NCBI GenBank assembly: GCA_965230335.1
Contig: CBDDKS010000006.1
Span: 2,480,001 to 2,544,000 of the forward strand
Origin: CBDDKS01 sp965230335
Lineage (GTDB): Bacteria; Pseudomonadota; Gammaproteobacteria; Enterobacterales; Kangiellaceae
Length of the DNA: 64,000 nucleotides
Direction: 5' to 3'
A program made the position numbers and the translations under genes. Shown here piece by piece: positions 26,592 to 36,227 of this stretch; positions within the stretch are counted from its first letter, which is position 1; each line of letters begins with the position of its first letter. The notes under the pieces are model-generated. The model searched no databases. It was not told the origin of the DNA and saw only the letters and a list, made by a program, of their open reading frames with translations.

Positions 26592-28142
26592 TTAGTCAGA
26601 TGACAGTGTTGGACCTGCTTGAGTAATTTTTTCATCCACATCAAATTGTTTGAAATTATCAACAAACAATTGAATCAAGTGTTTCGCTTCTTCATCATAA
26701 GCTTCTGGGTTGGCCCAGGTTAATCTGGGTTGTAATAATTGACTGTCAACACCAGGAATGTTTTTGGGAACGGTTAAGTTTAAATGAGGTAAGGTGATGG
26801 TTTCTGAATTTCTTAAATCATTATTTTGAATGGCATGAATGATAGTCCGTGTTGTTGGTATATCAAAACGTTTACCACCATTGGCATAACTGCCACCACT
26901 CCATCCTGTGTTTACTAAATAAACCTGAGAGTTATTATGTACAACACGTTTCATAAGAAGGTTAGCATAAACCTGAGCAGGACGAGGGAAAAAAGGTGCT
27001 CCGAAACAAGCTGAGAAAGTAGGCTCTATAGCACTGCTTGAGCCAATTTCTGTTGAGCCGACTTTTGCTGTGTAACCACTTAAAAAATGATAAGCTGCAG
27101 CTTCTTTACTTAGAATAGAAACGGGAGGTAAAACACCGGTTAAATCACAGGTTAAGAAAATAATGGCATTGGGTTCTTCAGCCTGGTTGGCTTCAACCTG
27201 TAATTCAATATGTTCACGAGGATAAGCTGCACGAGTATTTTGTGTGAGAGAACCATCGTTATAATCAGGATTACCCTGTTCATCCAGTACAACGTTTTCT
27301 AGAATAGCGCCATAACGAATGGCATCCCATATGACAGGTTCATTTTTTTGACTTAAATCAATACATTTTGCATAACAGCCGCCTTCAATATTGAACACAC
27401 TGCCTGGTCCCCAACCGTGCTCATCATCACCAATTAAATAACGATCAGGATCAGCGGATAAGGTTGTTTTGCCTGTGCCTGATAAACCAAAAAATAGTGT
27501 CACCTTGCCTTTATTATCTGTGTTGGCAGAGCAATGCATGGGCAAAATATCTTTTGCAGGTAGTAAAAAGTTTTGCACCGAGAACATGGCTTTTTTCATT
27601 TCACCTGCGTAACGCATACCAGCGATAAGCACCTTACGTTGTTTGAAATTGATAATCACACAACCATCACTATTGGTATGATCCCTTTCAGGCTGACATT
27701 CGAAATTTGCTGCATTTAAGATTTGCCATTCGGGTTTGTCTGCTGGGTTGTAATCGGTGACACGAATAAACATATTTTGTGCAAATAAATTTTGCCAGGC
27801 GGTTTCTGTTCGTACGTCTACAGGAATATAGTGTTCGTTGCAGGCACCCACATGGAAGTGTGATTGATAATATTGTTGACAGTGATTTAAATGATCTTCA
27901 ACACGATCCCAAAGTGCATTAAAGTGATTTTCTTGAAAAGGTTTGTTGACTTTACCCCAATCAATATCCTGCTGTGTGGTGTCTTCTTGTACAATAAATC
28001 GGTCTTTTGGAGAACGTCCAGTTCGTGCGCCAGTGACGATAACGAGTGCTTCATTGCTTGAAAGTCGTCCTTCAGCATTATTTAAAGCGTGTTCAATTAA
28101 ATTTTCTTTGGATAGATTAGAGTACACCTGGGGTTGGCTCAT
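26592..28142 (-). CDS. pckA: Phosphoenolpyruvate carboxykinase (ATP)
   Basis: PckA converts oxaloacetate and ATP to phosphoenolpyruvate, CO2 and ADP for gluconeogenesis, or runs in reverse for CO2 fixation. The 516-residue protein is of the ATP type. It has GARTGRSPKDRFIV near the N-terminus, the P-loop GLSGTGKTTLS at about 218-228, the metal-binding GDDEHGW at about 238-244 and later NTGWSGG. A GAGG site precedes the ATG. It lies 197 bases after korB on the same strand and may have its own promoter. Confidence 0.97.
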   Translation of the reverse strand: MSQPQVYSNLSKENLIEHALNNAEGRLSSNEALVIVTGARTGRSPKDRFIVQEDTTQQDIDWGKVNKPFQENHFNALWDRVEDHLNHCQQYYQSHFHVGACNEHYIPVDVRTETAWQNLFAQNMFIRVTDYNPADKPEWQILNAANFECQPERDHTNSDGCVIINFKQRKVLIAGMRYAGEMKKAMFSVQNFLLPAKDILPMHCSANTDNKGKVTLFFGLSGTGKTTLSADPDRYLIGDDEHGWGPGSVFNIEGGCYAKCIDLSQKNEPVIWDAIRYGAILENVVLDEQGNPDYNDGSLTQNTRAAYPREHIELQVEANQAEEPNAIIFLTCDLTGVLPPVSILSKEAAAYHFLSGYTAKVGSTEIGSSSAIEPTFSACFGAPFFPRPAQVYANLLMKRVVHNNSQVYLVNTGWSGGSYANGGKRFDIPTTRTIIHAIQNNDLRNSETITLPHLNLTVPKNIPGVDSQLLQPRLTWANPEAYDEEAKHLIQLFVDNFKQFDVDEKITQAGPTLSSD

Positions 28143-28339
28143 GGGGGATTCCTCAAAACTTTTTACTGTAGACCTGCTTTACCGTCTGATAAAGGCTTGT
28201 TGTTATTCGTTAACCTGAGTTTGGCTACTGATACATAAAGTGGGCATATTGTATCAGATGGTCAGTTTAAGAGCGATGCCCCAAAAGATTATTCCTATGA
28301 AATTTTATTGAAAACTACCCGATTTGCTCAGACCCTACT

Positions 28340-29392
28340 TTAACTCAATTGGGCGTTCAGTTTATCCAGAAAGCTTTGACCAGGACAAAGGGCTTTCGCA
28401 GACAGCTGATTGAGAGGGGTTTGACTGGTATTCAATATGCTGTGTGTATCTTGTGACTCAGTATGGCTGTAAATCAATCCGGTTAATATTTGCCCTTGTT
28501 CTTTGTAGTGTTCAATGGTTGCTAACGCAGAAGCAGAGTCTGTGACATCAATCTCTGAGTCTGCTTTTCGCAAATAAATATGTGAACCATCGTGTAGTTG
28601 TATTTCTTGTGTGGAATCAGCAGGATAGTCAGTTTCTATCTCCTTTTGCAAGGGTACATAATCCATATGCCCTGTTGCTTCTGCATGGGCCCGTGTAAAA
28701 CTATAGCTTTTGGTTGACTTAGGCGTGTTATTAAAAGTAACGCAAGGAGAGACCACATCGATTAATGAGAAACCTTTATGATGAAGCCCGGCTTTTATAA
28801 GAGGAATCAACTGTGTTTTATCACCGGAAAAAGAACGGGCGACGAAACCTGAACCCAGTTGAATGGCCAATTCGCAAAGATCAATGGCTGAATAAGGATT
28901 CGGTTTGCCTTTTTTGCTGGCTGAACCTGGATCAGCCGTTGCTGAATCCTGACCTTTGGTTAATCCATAACATCCATTATTCATGACAATGTAAAGCATG
29001 TTTAAATTACGTCTGACCAGATGAGAAAACTGACCCAGTCCAATAGAAGCGGTATCACCATCACCTGACACACCAAGATAGAGCAGGTCTCGATTGGCCA
29101 TATGAGCGCCAGTTGCAATCGCTGGCATACGGCCGTGAACACAATTAAAACTATGAGAACGACCTAAAAAATAAGCCGGTGTTTTCGAAGAACAACCGAT
29201 GCCTGACAGTTTGGCGACTTTATGCGGTGGAACCGATAATTCGAAACAGGCATCAATGATAGAGGCACTGATGGAATCATGGCCACAACCCGCACAAAGG
29301 GTGGATAAGGCACCTTCATAGTGAACTTTCGTTAAGCCCAGTTGGTTGGTTTGAAGTTCAGGGTGACGGAATTTAGGTTTGATATAGCTCAT
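28340..29392 (-). CDS. korB: 2-oxoacid:ferredoxin oxidoreductase beta subunit (KorB type)
   Basis: The beta subunit carries thiamine diphosphate and a 4Fe-4S cluster in enzymes that oxidatively decarboxylate 2-oxoglutarate (or pyruvate) with ferredoxin. The 350-residue protein has CAGCGHDSI near residue 34, the TPP motif GDGDTASIGLGQF with NNGCYGLTKGQ, and conserved DVVSPCVTF. The length and these motifs fit KorB better than the shorter PorB. The start is six bases after the korA stop. Substrate cannot be fixed from sequence alone. Confidence 0.9.
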   Translation of the reverse strand: MSYIKPKFRHPELQTNQLGLTKVHYEGALSTLCAGCGHDSISASIIDACFELSVPPHKVAKLSGIGCSSKTPAYFLGRSHSFNCVHGRMPAIATGAHMANRDLLYLGVSGDGDTASIGLGQFSHLVRRNLNMLYIVMNNGCYGLTKGQDSATADPGSASKKGKPNPYSAIDLCELAIQLGSGFVARSFSGDKTQLIPLIKAGLHHKGFSLIDVVSPCVTFNNTPKSTKSYSFTRAHAEATGHMDYVPLQKEIETDYPADSTQEIQLHDGSHIYLRKADSEIDVTDSASALATIEHYKEQGQILTGLIYSHTESQDTHSILNTSQTPLNQLSAKALCPGQSFLDKLNAQLS

Positions 29393-29398
29393 AACAGT

Positions 29399-31252
29399 TT
29401 AAGCCGTGGTGGATGCTGTATTTTGATCGGATGAAAGAAAAGAAGCTTTGGGAACATATTGTTCAATATGTTGCAGAATGTGGTGTGCTGTAATGGGTAA
29501 ACCATCAAATTGAACAATAGGAATAAGTTTTGTTGATTCTACGTTGAGTTCATTCATTAGCAGGCAGCGCATTTGACTGTCTCTGTTTTGTTCGATAATG
29601 AATAAGGTTTGATGTTGTTCAATAAAGGTTTGCACATTGTCATCAAATGGAAATGATGTGAGTCGACAACCATTGATAGAAATACCGGCTTGATGACAAA
29701 GTTCAAGTGCTTCGAGGCTCGATGCTGTACTGGTACCAAAAAACAAAGCACCTAATTTTGCCTGTTGGGAAAAAGTGAAGATTTCGGCTTTTGGCACCAG
29801 TGTTTTTGCCGTATTCCATTTTTTTAATAATCGCTGCATCGAACGTACGTAGGCTTCAGTATCTTCTGTATAAGCGGCATATTCATCATGGGATGAGCCC
29901 CGGGTAAAGTAACTTCCCATTTCAGGATGCGTGCCAGGATAAGTTCGATAGCCTATACCATCATTATCTTTATCAAGATAACGTCCCCAACGTTCATTGA
30001 GTGATTCAAGATCCTGAGCAGAAAGTACTTTACCGCGATCCAATTCTTTTTGATCATCCCAGGTGAAAGGTTCGCTTAAGTGGTCATTCATGCCCAAGTC
30101 TAAATCACTCATAATAATGATGGGGGTTTGTAATCGGTCGGCTAAATCAAAAGCCTGGGCAGACATATCAAAACACTCTTTGGGTGAGGACGGAAACAGT
30201 AAAACGTGTTTGGTATCTCCATGAGATGCGTAAGCAGCCGATAAAATATCAGATTGCTGGGTTCTTGTTGGCATACCGGTAGAAGGGCCAGTTCTTTGGA
30301 CGTCAACCAATACAGCGGGAATTTCAGCAAAATAACCCAGGCCTATAAATTCCGACATTAATGACAAACCGGGGCCGGAGGTGGCTGTAAATGCACGGGC
30401 ACCATTCCAGGCCGCTCCGATAACCATACCCATTGCAGAGAGTTCATCTTCTGCCTGAATAATGGCATAGTTGTTACATTGATTTTCTTGATCAACACGA
30501 GTGGCCAGACAGTATTTCTCAAAGGCTTCAACAACAGAGGTGGAAGGCGTAATAGGATACCAGGCAGCAAAGGTAGCCCCTGAATAAATGGCACCTAAAG
30601 CTGTTGCAGCATTGCCATCGATTAAGATTTTATGATTATTGAGTTCTCTTCGTTGAATCTTTAACTCACAAACATTGGAAAAATGAGTTGTGGCATAATC
30701 ATATCCAAGTTCCAAGGCATGAATATTGGGTGCAATCAATTTTTCTTTTTTTTGAAACTGCTCCTGAATGAGTTGTGTAAAGACATCAAATTCCATATCG
30801 AACAGTGCTGCCAGTGCACCAACGTAAATAATATTTTTGAATAGCAGTCGTTTACTGGGATCAGCATATTCACGATTGGCAATATCAGTCAGGGGAATAC
30901 CAATGAGCTGAATATCGTTTCTTTGAAAGTGATGGGGTAAAGGTTTGCTGGAATCGAAAAGAAAATAACCGCCGTTACGAACCGATTCGTAATCTTTTTG
31001 AAACGTTTGCCCATTGGCAGCAACAATAAAGTCAATATCTTCTCTGCGACCCAGGTGGCCTTGTTCGTTAACCCGAATTTCATACCAGGTTGGTAAACCT
31101 TGTATATTGGATGGAAAAATATTTTTTGGGCTAACAGGGACACCTAAACGAAAAATAGCTTTGGCAAATAAATGATTGGCACTGGCAGAACCGGTACCAT
31201 TAATATTTGCAAAACGAATGACGCAATCATTAATCGTATTTATTTTTGACAT
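29399..31252 (-). CDS. korA: 2-oxoacid:ferredoxin oxidoreductase gamma-alpha fused subunit (KorA type)
   Basis: I start at ATG 31252, two bases after the stop of the upstream gene; the longer frame from 31345 only reads into that gene. The 617-residue protein has an N-terminal gamma domain (about 1-190: FANINGTGSASANHLFAKAIFRLG), which includes the CoA-related region. The alpha domain has YPITPSTSVVE, the TSGPGLSLMSEF block and RTGPSTGMPTRTQQSD, a hallmark of KorA. It forms the catalytic complex with KorB. The gamma-alpha fusion is common in 2-oxoglutarate-type enzymes. Confidence 0.9.
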   Translation of the reverse strand: MSKINTINDCVIRFANINGTGSASANHLFAKAIFRLGVPVSPKNIFPSNIQGLPTWYEIRVNEQGHLGRREDIDFIVAANGQTFQKDYESVRNGGYFLFDSSKPLPHHFQRNDIQLIGIPLTDIANREYADPSKRLLFKNIIYVGALAALFDMEFDVFTQLIQEQFQKKEKLIAPNIHALELGYDYATTHFSNVCELKIQRRELNNHKILIDGNAATALGAIYSGATFAAWYPITPSTSVVEAFEKYCLATRVDQENQCNNYAIIQAEDELSAMGMVIGAAWNGARAFTATSGPGLSLMSEFIGLGYFAEIPAVLVDVQRTGPSTGMPTRTQQSDILSAAYASHGDTKHVLLFPSSPKECFDMSAQAFDLADRLQTPIIIMSDLDLGMNDHLSEPFTWDDQKELDRGKVLSAQDLESLNERWGRYLDKDNDGIGYRTYPGTHPEMGSYFTRGSSHDEYAAYTEDTEAYVRSMQRLLKKWNTAKTLVPKAEIFTFSQQAKLGALFFGTSTASSLEALELCHQAGISINGCRLTSFPFDDNVQTFIEQHQTLFIIEQNRDSQMRCLLMNELNVESTKLIPIVQFDGLPITAHHILQHIEQYVPKASFLSSDQNTASTTA

Positions 31253-31254
31253 CT

Positions 31255-33027
31255 TTAACCTGCTTGAGTCACTTTGTATAAATATTTTTGCATTTCCCAT
31301 GCAGTGGTTGGGCAGCGCTCTGCACATAGACCACAATGAAGACACATATTTTCATCTTTTACCATCACGCGTCCGGTATTGAGATCACCGGAAACATAAA
31401 GACTTTGTTCTAAATTATTGGCGGGGACTTTTAAGGTCTGACGTAACTGATCTTCTGAATCATTATCAATGAAGTTAATACAGTCTGTTGGACAAATATC
31501 GGTACAGGCATCACATTCAATACAGGTATCTTTATTAAATACTGTTTGAACGTCACAGTTCAAACAACGTTCTGCCTCAGCAAAAGCTTGTTCTACATCA
31601 AAGCCCAATTCCACTTCCAGTTTTCTGTCTTTCAGCGCTTTGTCTTTTTCTACCAGAGGTACAATATAACGCTGATCTGTTGTGACATCATTATCATAAA
31701 TCCATTCGTGAAAGCCCATTTTTTGATTGACTGAGTGGGTTGTAGGAGCGGGTCTATCTGTGAGTGTTTTACCTTGACAGAAAAGATCGATAGAAACAGC
31801 AGCCTGGTGACCATGAGCAACGGCAGTAATGATATTTTCTGGGCCAAAAGCAGCATCACCTCCAAAGAAAATATTGGGATGACTGGATTGAAAAGTCTGG
31901 CGGTCAACAATGGGTTGCTCCCACTGGTCAACATTAATACCAATATCTTTTTCGATCCAGGGAAACGCATTTTGTTGGCCAATAGCCATCAGTACATCAT
32001 CGCACTCAATGAAAACAGGTTCTTCTCCAGTACTGATTAAAGAACGTTTACCATCATTGTCATACTGGGCTTCAACTTTATCAAATAGCATGCCGGTGAG
32101 ACGACCATGTTCAATCACAAAAGATTGCGGTACGTGATTTTCAATAATAGGAATATCTTCGTGTAAAGTGTCTTCGATTTCCCAGGGGGAGGCTTTCATA
32201 TCCGTTTGTGGACTACGTACAACCACTTTGACATTGTCACCGCCAAGGCGACGGGCTGTTCGACAACAATCCATAGCGGTATTCCCACCACCCAGCACTA
32301 TGACATTCTTACCAATAGATTGGGTGTGTTCAAAGGCAACACTGGCAAGCCATTCAATACCAATGTGAATATTTTTATCGCCTTCTTGTCTGCCTGGTAA
32401 GGATGATAAATCTCTCCCTCTTGGTGCACCAGTACCGACAAAAACAGCATCGTAGGATTTGTCTAAAATGGATTGCATGCTGGAAACATAAGTATTGAAG
32501 TGGGTGACGACACCCATGTTTAAAATATAATTGACCTCTTCATTTAACACAGATTCCGGTAAACGAAAACTGGGAATCTGTGAACGCATAAAGCCACCGC
32601 CAGCAATCTGGGCATCGTACAAGTGCAATTCATAGCCAAGAACCGCTAGATCACGAGCAACCGTTAAAGATGCTGGGCCGGCGCCAATCAGAGCAACTTT
32701 TTTTCCATTCTTATTTTCAGGTATCTTGGGAAGACGTGCTGTAATATTGTCTTTAAAATCTGCAGCAACCCGTTTGAGTCGACAAATGGCAACAGGATCT
32801 TCTTCAACACGGCCTCGTCGACACGCAGGTTCACAGGGACGATCACAGGTACGACCTAATATGCCTGGGAATACATTGGATTCCCAATTAATCATATAGG
32901 CATCACTATATTTATGTTGTGCAATTAATCGAATATATTCAGGAACCGGAGTGTGGGCAGGGCAGGCATACTGACAATCCACTACTTTGTGAAAATATTC
33001 AGGATCTTTAATATTTGTCGACTTCAC
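31255..33027 (-). CDS. GltD-like FAD/NAD(P) oxidoreductase with extra 4Fe-4S domains, partner of KorAB
   Basis: The 590-residue protein has three parts. The N-terminal Fe-S domain has cysteines in CQYACPAHTPV and RTCDRPCEPACRRG, as in the glutamate synthase small subunit. Tandem FAD and NAD(P) Rossmann folds follow (VALIGAGPASLTVARDLA at about 110, VIVLGGGNTAMDCCR at about 245). A C-terminal pair of ferredoxin-like motifs (CIECDACTDICPTDC and CLHCGLCAERCP) completes it. With korA and korB directly downstream (2- and 6-base gaps) it most likely passes electrons between NAD(P)H and the oxidoreductase or its ferredoxin. It is not a glutamate synthase subunit by context, as no gltB is near. Confidence 0.88.
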   Translation of the reverse strand: MKSTNIKDPEYFHKVVDCQYACPAHTPVPEYIRLIAQHKYSDAYMINWESNVFPGILGRTCDRPCEPACRRGRVEEDPVAICRLKRVAADFKDNITARLPKIPENKNGKKVALIGAGPASLTVARDLAVLGYELHLYDAQIAGGGFMRSQIPSFRLPESVLNEEVNYILNMGVVTHFNTYVSSMQSILDKSYDAVFVGTGAPRGRDLSSLPGRQEGDKNIHIGIEWLASVAFEHTQSIGKNVIVLGGGNTAMDCCRTARRLGGDNVKVVVRSPQTDMKASPWEIEDTLHEDIPIIENHVPQSFVIEHGRLTGMLFDKVEAQYDNDGKRSLISTGEEPVFIECDDVLMAIGQQNAFPWIEKDIGINVDQWEQPIVDRQTFQSSHPNIFFGGDAAFGPENIITAVAHGHQAAVSIDLFCQGKTLTDRPAPTTHSVNQKMGFHEWIYDNDVTTDQRYIVPLVEKDKALKDRKLEVELGFDVEQAFAEAERCLNCDVQTVFNKDTCIECDACTDICPTDCINFIDNDSEDQLRQTLKVPANNLEQSLYVSGDLNTGRVMVKDENMCLHCGLCAERCPTTAWEMQKYLYKVTQAG

Positions 33028-33135
33028 AGTGTTTTCTCATTATTTTTGGGTTATTTTTTATGGTGACAAGCTAAGAACAAAAGTAGTCAATTTTAGTAAA
33101 AAGGTCTTTTATCATAGTTTGAAGAATTTGAATAA

Positions 33136-34158
33136 TTAATGGGTTCTTTTTAAAGCAAGTTTTGTCAAAAGAATCAAAGCATCCTTATAAGGTGAGCTTT
33201 TCATGGGGGATAAAGCATCTAAAGCTTTTTGTGTATAGACTTTTGCCTGTTCATAGCAATAATCGAGTGCATGCGTTTCTTCAAGGATACGATTAATTTC
33301 TAATAGTTTTGAACAGTCACTATCTTTAATGCTGTTTTGAATCAGTATTTTTTGAGATGAAGACCCGACTTTCTGAGCATAAATTAATGGTAATGTTGTT
33401 TTGCCTTCACCCAGATCGTTACCTTGATGTTTACCCATCACTTTTTCATCGGCAACGTAATCGAGCATATCGTCAATAATTTGAAAAGCAATGCCAAGGT
33501 ATAAACCATATTGATTCATGGTAGAACGATACTGATCATGACTGGATAATACAGCGCCAAGTTCACAGGCTGCACCAAATAAAATGGCCGTTTTTCGTTG
33601 AATAACATCGTAATAATCGGATTCAGTCAGTTCTGGATTGTTACAGTTCATTAACTGAAGTACTTCACCTTCAGCGATTTTATTCGTTGTATCTGCAAAA
33701 ATATCCATAATGGCTAGGGAATTAAGACGTACCATCATTTGGAAAGCCCGGGAATAGAGGAAATCACCGGTTAATACACTGGCTTCATTGCCGAAAATGG
33801 CATTGGCTGTTTGTTGACCGCGACGTAGATCGGAGGCATCGATAACATCATCATGCAATAGCGTGGCGGTATGAATAAATTCGATAATAGCGGCTGCAAG
33901 ATGATGTTGTTTTCCATCGTATTCCAAAGCCCTGCTCGATAATAGGGTTAATAGAGGTCGAAGACGCTTACCTCCGCTGTTAATGATGTGCAATCCTAAT
34001 TGATTGATAAGGACAACATCAGATTTCAATTCTTCAATGATCAGAGTATCAGTTGCTAAAATATCATCTTTTATCAATAGCTTAATATCGTCATATAAAT
34101 TTAATGAGATACTGTTAGCATCATGGCTTTGGGTTTGTGTACTTATTGCTTTCTCCAT
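33136..34158 (-). CDS. ispB: Octaprenyl/polyprenyl diphosphate synthase
   Basis: IspB elongates farnesyl diphosphate with isopentenyl units to make the ubiquinone side chain. Both Asp-rich motifs are present: DDVIDASDLRRG (about 110) and DDMLDYVAD (about 235), with GGKRLRPLL near residue 65. I choose ATG 34158, giving 340 residues, close to the family norm of about 323; ATG 34194 is also possible. The longest in-frame start at 34374 would run across the divergent rplU promoter and adds Cys-rich non-family sequence. The next gene, GltD-like, follows after 108 bases. Confidence 0.93.
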   Translation of the reverse strand: MEKAISTQTQSHDANSISLNLYDDIKLLIKDDILATDTLIIEELKSDVVLINQLGLHIINSGGKRLRPLLTLLSSRALEYDGKQHHLAAAIIEFIHTATLLHDDVIDASDLRRGQQTANAIFGNEASVLTGDFLYSRAFQMMVRLNSLAIMDIFADTTNKIAEGEVLQLMNCNNPELTESDYYDVIQRKTAILFGAACELGAVLSSHDQYRSTMNQYGLYLGIAFQIIDDMLDYVADEKVMGKHQGNDLGEGKTTLPLIYAQKVGSSSQKILIQNSIKDSDCSKLLEINRILEETHALDYCYEQAKVYTQKALDALSPMKSSPYKDALILLTKLALKRTH

Positions 34159-34311
34159 ACTGCTATCATCATTGCAATGAGTTGGGCTTTGCATGCTATT
34201 GGGTGATCGTGCATTGGTCAAGTAGTAAATGCAAATGAAGGAATTGACTGGGTATTCGACTGACATATTCAACAAATAGAGCGGTATAGATATCTTTTTA
34301 TTGCACGTAAC

Positions 34312-34340
34312 TTGCAGCATACAGAAGAATAGCGTAAAAT
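34312..34340 (+). promoter_or_regulatory. Sigma70-type promoter of rplU-rpmA
   Basis: TTGCAG at 34312-34317 and TAAAAT at 34335-34340 are separated by 17 bases. A GC-rich CTGCGCCC discriminator follows, as is usual for growth-regulated ribosomal promoters. The rplU start is 86 bases after the -10. Confidence 0.7.
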
Positions 34341-34425
34341 CTGCGCCCTTTGTTTGTATACATGTATAAAACAACGACTTTATTTATTGGTCGATTGTGT
34401 TTAGGTGAAAAATTAAGGCAATATT

Positions 34426-34737
34426 ATGTACGCGGTTATTCAAAGTGGTGGCAAGCAGCATAAAGTAAAAGAAGGGCAACAAGTGAAACTTGAAAAGTTG
34501 ATGCTTGAGATTGGCTCCACGATTGATTTTGATAAAGTGTTGCTGGTAGGCAGCGGTGAAGACATTAAAGTTGGCGCACCTTACCTTGATGGTGCTAAAG
34601 TCAGCGCCGAAGTGGTTGCCCAGGGGCGCGCTAAAAAAATTAAAGTGGTTAAGTTTAAACGACGTAAGCATCATATGAAAACCATGGGACATCGTCAGTG
34701 GTTTACTGAAGTGAAGATTACGAGCATCAGTGCATAA
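34426..34737 (+). CDS. rplU: 50S ribosomal protein L21
   Basis: A 103-residue protein of normal L21 length. It starts MYAVIQSGGKQHKVKEGQ and has the conserved KRRKHHMKTMGHRQWFTEV C-terminal block. It binds 23S rRNA domain VI near L20. It is the first gene of rplU-rpmA. Confidence 0.98.
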   Translation: MYAVIQSGGKQHKVKEGQQVKLEKLMLEIGSTIDFDKVLLVGSGEDIKVGAPYLDGAKVSAEVVAQGRAKKIKVVKFKRRKHHMKTMGHRQWFTEVKITSISA

Positions 34738-34751
34738 TTTAGGAGCAGATC

Positions 34752-35009
34752 ATGGCACATAAAAAAGCAGGCGGTAGTACCCGAAATGGTCGCGATTCAG
34801 AGTCGAAACGCTTAGGTGTTAAACGTTATGGCGGTGAATTGGTCAGTGCTGGCAGTATTATTATCCGTCAACGAGGCACACAGTTTCATCCAGGTAAAAA
34901 TGTCGGTATTGGCAGAGATCATACTATTTTTGCCAAAACCAATGGTTATGTGAAATTTGATGTAAAAGGTGTTAAAAATCGCCGAACTATTAGTATTATT
35001 CCTGCATAA
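34752..35009 (+). CDS. rpmA: 50S ribosomal protein L27
   Basis: An 85-residue protein beginning MAHKKAGGSTRNGRDSESK, the conserved flexible N-terminus that reaches the peptidyl transferase centre. There is no cleavable extension of the Firmicutes type. It is 14 bases after rplU, preceded by TAGGAGCAG, and a strong terminator follows. Confidence 0.98.
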   Translation: MAHKKAGGSTRNGRDSESKRLGVKRYGGELVSAGSIIIRQRGTQFHPGKNVGIGRDHTIFAKTNGYVKFDVKGVKNRRTISIIPA

Positions 35010-35028
35010 TCCATATATTGTTTGTTTT

Positions 35029-35057
35029 AAAAGCCTCGCCTGTTGCGAGGCTTTTTT
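35029..35057 (+). terminator. Intrinsic terminator after rpmA
   Basis: AAAAGCCTCGC (35029-35039) pairs with GCGAGGCTTTT (35045-35055) with a 5-base loop and a T-run. It separates the ribosomal protein operon from obgE. Confidence 0.95.
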
Positions 35058-35121
35058 ATTCAGGGTAAATTAAAACGTGCCATTTAGGTTAACGTCGTTT
35101 GGAATATAGAGTGTCTATGCT

Positions 35122-36147
35122 ATGAAGTTTGTTGATGAAGTGACTATTACCGTTGCAGGAGGAGATGGCGGCAATGGATTATGCAGCTTTCGTCGGGAAA
35201 AATATGTCCCTAAAGGAGGTCCTGATGGGGGAGATGGTGGTGATGGCGGCAGTGTCTTTTTAAGAGCTGCGACAGAACTCAATACCCTCGTTGATTATCG
35301 CTACGAACGTTTCTTTCATGCACAAAGAGGACAAAATGGTCAAAGCCGCCAAAAAACAGGAGCAAAAGGAGAGGATTTATATTTGGATGTCCCTGTTGGT
35401 ACCTTGGTAAAAGATGTTGATACCAGTGAAATCATTGGTGATTTGAGTGAATCAGGACAGACGTTGCTGGTTGCAAAGGGAGGGTTTCATGGTTTGGGGA
35501 ATACTCGTTACAAAAGTAGTGTTAACCAGGCTCCGAGGCAAACCAGTAACGGCACACCTGGTGAAAAGCGGTTAATCAGGTTAGAGCTGAAGGTATTAGC
35601 GGATGTGGGCTTGTTAGGATTGCCTAATGCCGGTAAATCCAGTTTAATTCGTTCAGTTTCTGCTGCAAAATCTAAAGTAGCTGATTATCCATTCACCACA
35701 TTGACGCCGCACTTAGGCGTTGTTCGCGTTGATGCTTATCAAAGCTTTGTGATGGCAGATATTCCTGGGGTAATTGAAGGTGCTGCTCAGGGCGCGGGTT
35801 TGGGCATTCAGTTTTTAAAGCATGTATCAAGAACAAAGCTATTGCTGCATTTGGTTGATGTGTATTGTGAAGATGATACTTTGCCTGGCCAACATATTAA
35901 AATGCTACAGGATGAATTAGTGGCCTTTTCTGAAACCCATGATCCGAATATATTAAAGAAGCCCCGCTGGCTGGTACTGAATAAAATAGATTTGTTGGAT
36001 ATTGAACAACTGGAAACGATAAAAGAAAATATAGTGGAAACTATCAATTGGCAGGGTCCTGTTTATGTTATTTCCGCTTTGAAAAAACAGGGAGTGCAAC
36101 AATTGGTGTACGATATTATGGATTATTTAGAACAGCCTACAGAATAA
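35122..36147 (+). CDS. obgE: Obg/CgtA GTPase
   Basis: ObgE is a 50S-associated GTPase involved in ribosome maturation and stress response. The glycine-rich Obg fold covers about residues 1-158 (VAGGDGGNGLCSFRREK, GGPDGGDGGDGG). The G domain has GLPNAGKSSLI (G1), DIPGVIEGAAQGAGLG (G3) and LNKIDLLD (G4). The length of 341 residues lacks only the acidic tail found in some relatives. The start at ATG 35122 has weak ribosome binding sequence. Confidence 0.97.
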   Translation: MKFVDEVTITVAGGDGGNGLCSFRREKYVPKGGPDGGDGGDGGSVFLRAATELNTLVDYRYERFFHAQRGQNGQSRQKTGAKGEDLYLDVPVGTLVKDVDTSEIIGDLSESGQTLLVAKGGFHGLGNTRYKSSVNQAPRQTSNGTPGEKRLIRLELKVLADVGLLGLPNAGKSSLIRSVSAAKSKVADYPFTTLTPHLGVVRVDAYQSFVMADIPGVIEGAAQGAGLGIQFLKHVSRTKLLLHLVDVYCEDDTLPGQHIKMLQDELVAFSETHDPNILKKPRWLVLNKIDLLDIEQLETIKENIVETINWQGPVYVISALKKQGVQQLVYDIMDYLEQPTE

Positions 36148-36179
36148 ATGAATTGACAGATTTGCCATCAAATAGCCAT

Positions 36180-36208
36180 AAAAAAACCGACAATATGTCG
36201 GTTTTTTT
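36180..36208. terminator. Bidirectional terminator between obgE and rpsT
   Basis: AAAACCGACA (36183-36192) pairs with TGTCGGTTTT (36196-36205), flanked by A and T runs on both sides. It serves the convergent obgE and rpsT genes. Confidence 0.92.
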
Positions 36209-36227
36209 GTATACATTAAACCCAATG

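Noticed and set aside
31253..31345. N-terminal extension of KorA into the upstream gene
   Set aside because: It would overlap the flavoprotein gene in another frame; ATG 31252 lies just after the upstream stop and starts the gamma domain.
31255..33027. Annotation as glutamate synthase small subunit
   Set aside because: No large subunit is near, the protein has additional C-terminal 4Fe-4S motifs, and it is tightly linked to korA and korB.
34159..34374. N-terminal extension of IspB to 412 residues
   Set aside because: The added sequence is not family-like and would cover the divergent rplU promoter; ATG 34158 gives a normal length.
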